10,018 nucleotides of DNA from JBFELO01 sp041552055 (lineage in GTDB: Bacteria; Acidobacteriota; Thermoanaerobaculia; Thermoanaerobaculales; Sulfomarinibacteraceae). The position numbers and the translations under genes were made by a program. Each line of letters opens with the position of its first letter. The first letter of the stretch is position 1. The stretch is taken from positions 1 through 10,018 of the forward strand of contig JBFELO010000164.1 in NCBI GenBank assembly GCA_041552055.1. Direction: 5' to 3'. The notes beneath the pieces are model-generated. The model was not told where the DNA came from. It ran no database searches and was given only the letters and a program-made list of their open reading frames with translations. Below are positions 5,948 to 10,018 of this stretch, in pieces.

Positions 5948-6883
5948 CTATTTCGCCAACAGACGAACCCCGCCGGACGACGTGTCGATCCGCACCGACG
6001 CGGCGCCGGGTCCCCCGGTCAGCTCGAACTTCCTGCCACGATCCGTCGACTGGCCCGGGAAGTCCGAGGAGATGCCACCGGAGCTCGTGTCGACCGTGCC
6101 GTCGAGGGTCGTGCCAGACGGGAACTGCAGCGTGACGCCGCCCGAGCTGCTGTCGACGGAGATGTTGGCATCTGCCGGGACCGCCGACCAGGCGAGGTCG
6201 ACCCTGCCCGACGAGCTGTCGACCACGGCATTCCCGAGCAGCCCGGAGGCCTGGACGCTGCCCGAGGAGACATCGGCTCGCAGATCCCGCGTACCGCCGC
6301 TGACCTTCACGCTGCCCGACGATGCGTCGACGCTGATCCGGTCCGCCGGTCGCGACAGCTCGAGCCCCACCGATCCAGACGAGGAGTCGGTGGCGATCTC
6401 ACGTGCCGCGCCGGTGACCTCGACCTTGCCCGAGGATAGGTCGAACGCCAGCCGAGAGTCACCGAAGTCACCGCGAACCTCGCACGCCCCGGAGGAGCTG
6501 TCGATGGTCAGGTTCATGTCGGGCGGCATCGCCACCGTCACCTGACCGCGGGTGCGCGGCGAACCCGTCCAGGAAATCCCCTTGGTGACGGAGCGGACGA
6601 CCAGCGTGTCGCCCTTGTCGATGAACACGGGTTCGAGCTGGCCGAGGGCCTTCTTGACCTTGGACGTCGATCCCGACACTTCGATGTCCACCACGACATC
6701 GACCGTGCTTCCGGGCCGCGCCTCGACCTCCACGTTGTGGAACGACACGTCCACCAGCACGGTTGCGCCGGGTCGCGCCTCGAACGAATGCTCCTGATGA
6801 ATCGATCCCGAGTCGGCGAAGACGAGCCCGGGCGCGGTCAGCGCCAGGCCGACGAGCACAACGAAGGTCAGTCGTCTGGACAT
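5948..6883 (-). CDS. Exported DUF4097 beta-strand repeat protein
   Basis: The 311-residue product has a signal peptide (MSRR, hydrophobic 6-21, likely cleavage after VFA at 23) and then a DUF4097-type repeat region. Nine D-x-SSG motifs start at residues 128, 148, 166, 186, 204, 222, 244, 265 and 300, mostly 18-22 residues apart, each followed by a short beta strand. This spacing suggests a right-handed beta-solenoid with one turn per motif. The 35-residue step before the last motif holds an insertion of polar residues. DUF4097 proteins are common, often near envelope or stress regulators; molecular function is unknown. AGGAGG (complement 6889-6894), 5 bases before ATG, fixes the start. No cysteines or transmembrane helices occur after the signal peptide. 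Nothing nearby suggests an operon partner. Confidence 0.87.
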   Translation of the reverse strand: MSRRLTFVVLVGLALTAPGLVFADSGSIHQEHSFEARPGATVLVDVSFHNVEVEARPGSTVDVVVDIEVSGSTSKVKKALGQLEPVFIDKGDTLVVRSVTKGISWTGSPRTRGQVTVAMPPDMNLTIDSSSGACEVRGDFGDSRLAFDLSSGKVEVTGAAREIATDSSSGSVGLELSRPADRISVDASSGSVKVSGGTRDLRADVSSGSVQASGLLGNAVVDSSSGRVDLAWSAVPADANISVDSSSGGVTLQFPSGTTLDGTVDTSSGGISSDFPGQSTDRGRKFELTGGPGAASVRIDTSSGGVRLLAK

Positions 6884-6964
6884 GAATGCCTCCTATAGGT
6901 AGGTGTCAATGTGATGTGACCACACAGGTGGAGTAACGGAAACCGTGGGTTCCGGGTTCTCTCG

Positions 6965-7039
6965 GTTCCCGTATCCGTCTCCGTGCCCGTCTCCGTATCC
7001 GGGCCCCACGAGGTTGTGTCGGGCACGGATACGAAGACG
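6965..7039. repeat. GTNNCC hexamer array with flanking inverted copy
   Basis: Six in-phase hexamers, GTTCCC, GTATCC, GTCTCC, GTGCCC, GTCTCC and GTATCC, run from 6965 to 7000; the last five are in mirror order around GTGCCC. CGTCTCCGTATCCG (6988-7001) is the inverted repeat of CGGATACGAAGACG (7026-7039) with one mismatch, giving a 14-bp stem. Confidence 0.55.
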
Positions 7040-7072
7040 AAGAACGCGTAGGTGGGGGATTATGCGTCTGGA

Positions 7073-7106
7073 CGGGAGGGGGCCAGGCCCTCATCCCCTC
7101 ACCCCC
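7073..7106. repeat. 34-base perfect direct repeat, copy 1
   Basis: This 34-base sequence beginning CGGGAGGGGGCCAGG and ending in CCCTCATC-CCCTCACC octamers is identical to 7349-7382. The two copies lie 276 bases apart, start to start, and enclose palindromic element C. Confidence 0.8.
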
Positions 7107-7168
7107 ACATGCCCGGTCGGATGGGCGGTGAAGCTACCAGCGACACAAAGCGAGCGACGAGACTGTCT

Positions 7169-7303
7169 GTCATTCTGAGCGAGCAACGCGAGCGAAGAAT
7201 CCCCTCCGATCTCCGGAGCGACGTCGCGATAGGGAGGACGCTCTTTCTTCGGGGGATCCTTCGCTCGCTGCGGCCTTTCAGGCCTTCCCTCGCTCAGGAT
7301 GAC
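7169..7303. repeat. Palindromic intergenic element, copy C
   Basis: The ends GTCATTCTGAGCGAG (7169-7183) and CTCGCTCAGGATGAC (7289-7303) are inverted repeats with one mismatch. Inner arms GCGAAGAATCCCC (7192-7204) and GGGGATCCTTCGC (7252-7264) also pair with one mismatch. The right outer arm carries a small hairpin GGCC-TTTCA-GGCC at the position of the hairpin in copy B. The core starts CTCCGATCTCCGGAG at 7204-7218, which is the reverse complement of the core edge in copy B. Confidence 0.75.
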
Positions 7304-7348
7304 AAGGTGGTTTGTGGTTCGTTGAAGATACCGCGACCAGCCCCGGGG

Positions 7349-7387
7349 CGGGAGGGGGCCAGGCCCTCATCCCCTCACCCCCTCATC
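7349..7387. repeat. 34-base direct repeat copy 2 plus octamers
   Basis: Bases 7349-7382 repeat 7073-7106 exactly. Here the octamer run is longer: CCCTCATC, CCCTCACC and CCCTCATC in phase at 7364-7387, where copy 1 has only two full units. Confidence 0.8.
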
Positions 7388-7455
7388 CCCATTCACGCGG
7401 GTGGGGGCTGGTCCTTGCTCCCTGTTCCCTGCTTCTTGCCGTTGGGCGGGAGGGG

Positions 7456-7483
7456 GATCCAGCATCCAGCATCCAGGATCGGG
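7456..7483. repeat. Heptamer array 3 (GATCCAG/CATCCAG type)
   Basis: GATCCAG, CATCCAG, CATCCAG and GATCGGG are in phase, preceded at 7444-7450 by GGGCGGG and followed by another G-rich tract. This is the most regular of the three arrays. Confidence 0.6.
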
Positions 7484-7547
7484 CGGGGGCGGTGGTCGAT
7501 GACGAGTAGGGCACCCCGGTGGGTCGAGTGAAGAGGCGGAACCCGAG

Positions 7548-8507
7548 TTATTCCAGCGTCGGCGGGTAGCTCCAGCGGTCCTGTGTCGGACCGAGCTCCT
7601 CCCGCAGCACCTCGATGAGGCGATCGGGCCGGTCGGTGAAGATCGCGTCCACGTCCATCCGGATCAGCCGCCGCATCTCCCTGGCACGGTTGGCGGTGTA
7701 GACCCCGACCTGGACCTGGTTCTGGCGGCACCGTTCGACGATGGCCGGCGTCACCTGGTCCTTGCTCAGGTTCAGGGTTCGCGCGCCGACCGCGCCCACG
7801 ATGGCGAGGGGATCCATGTCGCGGTGCAGCTCCTCGTTGTACAGGCTCGCGGTGGCGATCTCGGGATCTATCTCGTCGATCTGCTGCAGCGCGCGGGGCT
7901 CGAACGACGACACGATTACCTGATTCCTCATGTCGCGTTCCTCGATCAGTTTCACCACGCGCTCGGCGATGCCCCCCTCGACCTCCTCGCCCACCGCCTC
8001 CGGCTTGATCTCGACGTTGATGAGGATGCGCCCGCGGACCTCATCGAGCACCTGCGCCAGGGTGGGGATGCGCTCCCCCCGGAACCGGCGCGCGAACCAC
8101 GAGCCCGCATCGAGCCGCAGCAGCTGTTCGAGGGTGTGGTCCGCCACCGGCCCCGAGCCGTCGGTGGTGCGGTCCAGGGTGTCGTCGTGGATGACCACCA
8201 CCTCGCCGTCGGCGGTCAGGGTCACGTCCACCTCGACCATGTCGGCACCCGCCGCGATCGCGGCACGCACCGCGACCAGCGTGTTCTCCGGCGCCTCTGC
8301 CGAGAACCCGCGATGGGCGATCACGATCGGCCGCGTCCTCACGTCCATGAACTCCGCGATCGTTGTCGGCCGGTCCCCGAGCGGCTTGGGCCCGTCACCC
8401 CCTGCGACGGCTCCGACCACCAGTGAGAGGCCGCAGATCAAGGGTAGGGGAGCGAGTTGCATCCGGACAAGCATACTTCGACATCGTTTACGGATGAGGA
8501 CCCGCAT
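7548..8507 (-). CDS. Exported glycerophosphodiester phosphodiesterase
   Basis: This GDPD-family enzyme hydrolyses glycerophosphodiesters, deacylated phospholipid head groups, to glycerol 3-phosphate and an alcohol. Counting from the first ATG (319 residues), H65-R66-G67, E74-N75-T76, the metal ligands E92 and D94, H107 in VIHDDTLDRTT, E167-x-K169 and the final IFTDRPD (289-295) mark a complete GDPD barrel. A hydrophobic signal segment (about 17-35) with cleavage near AVA-GG places it in the periplasm or outside. The cysteine in PLIC does not fit a lipobox. The start is uncertain: ATGs at residues 1, 12 and 16 all lack a good Shine-Dalgarno; residue 12 gives the most typical signal-peptide length. 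The TAN at 271-273 takes the place of the commoner WTVN. No operon partner is evident. Confidence 0.9.
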   Translation of the reverse strand: MRVLIRKRCRSMLVRMQLAPLPLICGLSLVVGAVAGGDGPKPLGDRPTTIAEFMDVRTRPIVIAHRGFSAEAPENTLVAVRAAIAAGADMVEVDVTLTADGEVVVIHDDTLDRTTDGSGPVADHTLEQLLRLDAGSWFARRFRGERIPTLAQVLDEVRGRILINVEIKPEAVGEEVEGGIAERVVKLIEERDMRNQVIVSSFEPRALQQIDEIDPEIATASLYNEELHRDMDPLAIVGAVGARTLNLSKDQVTPAIVERCRQNQVQVGVYTANRAREMRRLIRMDVDAIFTDRPDRLIEVLREELGPTQDRWSYPPTLE

Positions 8508-8641
8508 CGCGTCGTGTCAACAACTCAAGTACCCAAACTGGAGGTATCGAGAGCCGCTCTCCCGATCCGCAGGAAACCAGCAGGTTTTCTTCAAGGAACC
8601 CGACCCCCAAGGACCCACATTGGGCTGCAGAGGAGGAAACC
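8508..8641. other. Divergent intergenic region
   Basis: This 134-base gap lies between divergent genes for the phosphodiesterase and the beta-rich protein. AGGAGG at 8631-8636 serves the rightward gene. Weak hairpins AAACC-AGCA-GGTTT and CCCAA/TTGGG (8606-8610 with 8620-8624) lie in the leader of the rightward gene. No confident promoter was found. Confidence 0.4.
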
Positions 8642-9496
8642 ATGAAAACTCAGAGGCACTTGGCCCGTGTAGTAGCGGTCGCAGGGATCGCAGTGCTGAC
8701 CCTCGCGTCTCAATTGCGAGGCCAACAGGGTCCCGAGAACGCGGATGACTTTCTGGCAGCGGAAGGGTTCGACGGTCGCATTGACCTCGCACCGGGGACA
8801 CACGAGGGGCAAGCTCTCGACGCGGGCTCTCTCGAGGCATACTGGGTCGGGGTCGTCGCCCACAACGACGGGGCCGCCGACAGCCGGTGGCGGTCGGACG
8901 TGATCATCAGCCACGAGGCTGACCATGACGTCGACATCGAGTTCATCCTGCACACACAACATGGGAGGATAAAAGCGCAGGCGTCCATGGGCCCGAGTGG
9001 TCAGGGTGTGTTCGAGGACGTCGTGGGGCGTCTCGGCTACGAGGGCAAGGGAGCTCTCGAGATTCGGGCCGACGTTCCGGTACACGTGCTCAGCAGGGTC
9101 TACAACGAGACCGAGTCGGGCACCTCGGGGGCGTATTTCCAGGGGCATCAAAGCTGCGACTGCCTCAGGAGTGGGGAGATCGTCTGGTTCTACGGACTCC
9201 GCCAGATGCAGGGGGAGTACCGGACGAACTTCAACATCACCAACACGGGCGCCGAGCCGGGCCGGGTCCGAATCTCGCTGTACCAAAGCGATGGGTTCAG
9301 GCTGATGGCCTACCCCGTCGATGTCGATCCGGGGCAAGTGGTGCAGGAAATCCAGCCATTCTGTTACAGGAGGGGCCGTTGTTTCCTCGGCTGGGGCTTC
9401 GCCAGCGTGTCGGTCGAGTCGGGTTCGATGCTGGTCTCCGCCACGGTCATCGACTCACGCACCAACCACCCGACGATGGTGCCGATGATCCGGTAG
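8642..9496 (+). CDS. Secreted beta-rich protein of unknown function
   Basis: The 284-residue product has a signal peptide (basic MKTQRHLAR, hydrophobic 10-22, cleavage near 28). The mature protein has two similar beta-rich halves: WRSDV at 83-87 with an ALEIRADVPVHVLSRVYN stretch (138-155), then YRTNFNITNTG at 193-203 with a matching SVESGSMLVSATVID stretch (257-271). The halves look like internally duplicated beta-sandwich lobes ending in D-x-x-T-N-x-P-T. I do not recognise a named enzyme family; the pattern resembles adhesion-like or C-terminal modules of large secreted proteins, here stand-alone. Four cysteines, C172-x-C174 and C241-x5-C247, may form disulfides or a metal site. AGGAGG at 8631-8636, 5 bases before ATG, supports the start. 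The gene converges on the receptor gene with a 7-base gap. Confidence 0.7.
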   Translation: MKTQRHLARVVAVAGIAVLTLASQLRGQQGPENADDFLAAEGFDGRIDLAPGTHEGQALDAGSLEAYWVGVVAHNDGAADSRWRSDVIISHEADHDVDIEFILHTQHGRIKAQASMGPSGQGVFEDVVGRLGYEGKGALEIRADVPVHVLSRVYNETESGTSGAYFQGHQSCDCLRSGEIVWFYGLRQMQGEYRTNFNITNTGAEPGRVRISLYQSDGFRLMAYPVDVDPGQVVQEIQPFCYRRGRCFLGWGFASVSVESGSMLVSATVIDSRTNHPTMVPMIR

Positions 9497-9503
9497 CTCC
9501 GGG

Positions 9504-10018
9504 TCAGAACTCGACGCGGAACCCAATCTCGTAGTGGCGCGGCTGCTGCCAGAGGATGGTGTCACCCAGTTCGAAGTCTTCTCCGCAGCCGGTGACGTTG
9601 GCGCAGACGTCCCACGTGCACTCCGAGTCGAGCACGTTGATCACCCGGGCGAGCAGCTCGAGGCGGACCGGGCCGACGTCCAAGCTCTTGCCGAGCTGGA
9701 GGTCGAGCTGGTGGTACACGCCGGCGTCGCGGCTGCCCCGCGGTTCGAGGAACAGCTCGCCCCAGGGCATGCCGGGAACCTGGAGGTCGAGCGGGGTCCA
9801 GCGGTACTCGGAGTCCCACCAGCCGTTGACCGCCATTGAAAAGCCGTAAGGAAACAGCATGTAACCGCTGAGCTTCAGTCGGTGACGGCTCTGGTTGCCC
9901 AGGTAGCCGTACCGGTTGACAAAGTGGTAGGGGTAGACGTCGAAGCTGTTCGCATTCGCGGTGTTGACTTCCATGGATCCCTTGGAGTCGGAGATCACCC
10001 AGGAGGCGAGCAAGTGCA
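9504..10018 (-). CDS. TonB-dependent receptor-like C-terminus (partial)
   Basis: This is the C-terminal end of a gene whose start lies beyond the right edge; the frame is open to 10018. The roughly 171 visible residues show alternating beta strands of an outer-membrane barrel, including HRLKLSGYMLF, YHQLDLQLGKSL and VRLELLARVINVLD, and finish HYEIGFRVEF with a terminal phenylalanine, the usual signal for outer-membrane insertion. The N-terminal plug and TonB box are not in view, so substrate is unknown. NVLD near the end matches the N-x-x-D/N position common in TonB-dependent receptors. Three cysteines (SECTWDVCANVTGC) lie in the last outer loop and could form a disulfide. A simple porin-like barrel cannot be excluded from this fragment. 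Confidence 0.75.
   Translation of the reverse strand, partial: HLLASWVISDSKGSMEVNTANANSFDVYPYHFVNRYGYLGNQSRHRLKLSGYMLFPYGFSMAVNGWWDSEYRWTPLDLQVPGMPWGELFLEPRGSRDAGVYHQLDLQLGKSLDVGPVRLELLARVINVLDSECTWDVCANVTGCGEDFELGDTILWQQPRHYEIGFRVEF

Larger units (their letters stand above)
6884..7547. other. Intergenic region with repeat island 3
   Basis: This 664-base gap between the DUF4097 start and the phosphodiesterase stop has no credible gene. It holds, left to right, a hexamer array (6965-7000), a 34-base repeat (7073-7106), a palindromic element (7169-7303), the second 34-base copy (7349-7382) with octamers, and a heptamer array (7456-7483). The first 60 bases should carry the DUF4097 promoter; no clear boxes were found apart from an unconvincing TTGACA on the minus strand that sits too close to the start. 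Confidence 0.65.

Noticed and set aside
6905..6930. CRP/FNR-like site upstream of the DUF4097 gene
   Set aside because: TGTGG and TCACA half-sites are present on the minus strand but with 5-base instead of 6-base spacing, and the GTCA/TGAC arms are only 4 bases; chance is likely.
7364..7483. Short repeats considered as a CRISPR array
   Set aside because: Units are 7-8 bases, contiguous and without unique spacers; no cas genes are nearby.

Overview
The window is GC-rich bacterial chromosome with eight recognisable protein genes, one of them cut by the right edge, separated by unusually long, repeat-laden intergenic stretches. A secreted zinc aminopeptidase, a TonB-type outer-membrane receptor end, a DUF4097 beta-repeat protein and a secreted beta-rich protein point to a Gram-negative, didermic, probably heterotrophic bacterium. 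The overall style fits Acidobacteriota-like environmental genomes, but that placement is inference; no rRNA or other marker gene is present.

Layout. 1-1369 holds no convincing gene: it is a mosaic of hairpins, inverted repeats and short tandem repeats, perhaps with a decayed coding remnant. A ferritin-like/rubrerythrin-type diiron protein (minus, 1370-1888) is divergent from a DUF123 GIY-YIG-type protein (plus, 2056-2451). A second repeat island (about 2586-2804) precedes a secreted M28 peptidase (plus, 2895-4541). That gene converges, with a 13-base gap, on a BtrH-N/DUF4872 protein (minus, 4555-5592). A 355-base gap with stacked hairpins separates it from the DUF4097 protein (minus, 5948-6883). 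A third repeat island (about 6965-7483) lies between DUF4097 and a secreted glycerophosphodiester phosphodiesterase (minus, 7548-8507). A secreted beta-rich protein (plus, 8642-9496) converges, 7 bases apart, on the C-terminus of a TonB-dependent receptor-like protein (minus, 9504 to the edge).

The genes do not form one obvious pathway or operon; most are single transcription units. A loose theme is the envelope and its surroundings: five of the eight products look exported (M28 peptidase, DUF4097, phosphodiesterase, beta-rich protein, outer-membrane receptor).

The most unusual content is intergenic. Three islands share a long palindromic element with ends GTCATCCTGAG / CTCAGGATGAC, followed by a heptamer array of the type GATCCAG-CATCCAG. 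Two of the islands add octamer, hexamer or other heptamer arrays. In the two best-preserved palindromic elements the outer arms have the same orientation while the core is inverted, and one element is bracketed by a perfect 34-base direct repeat.
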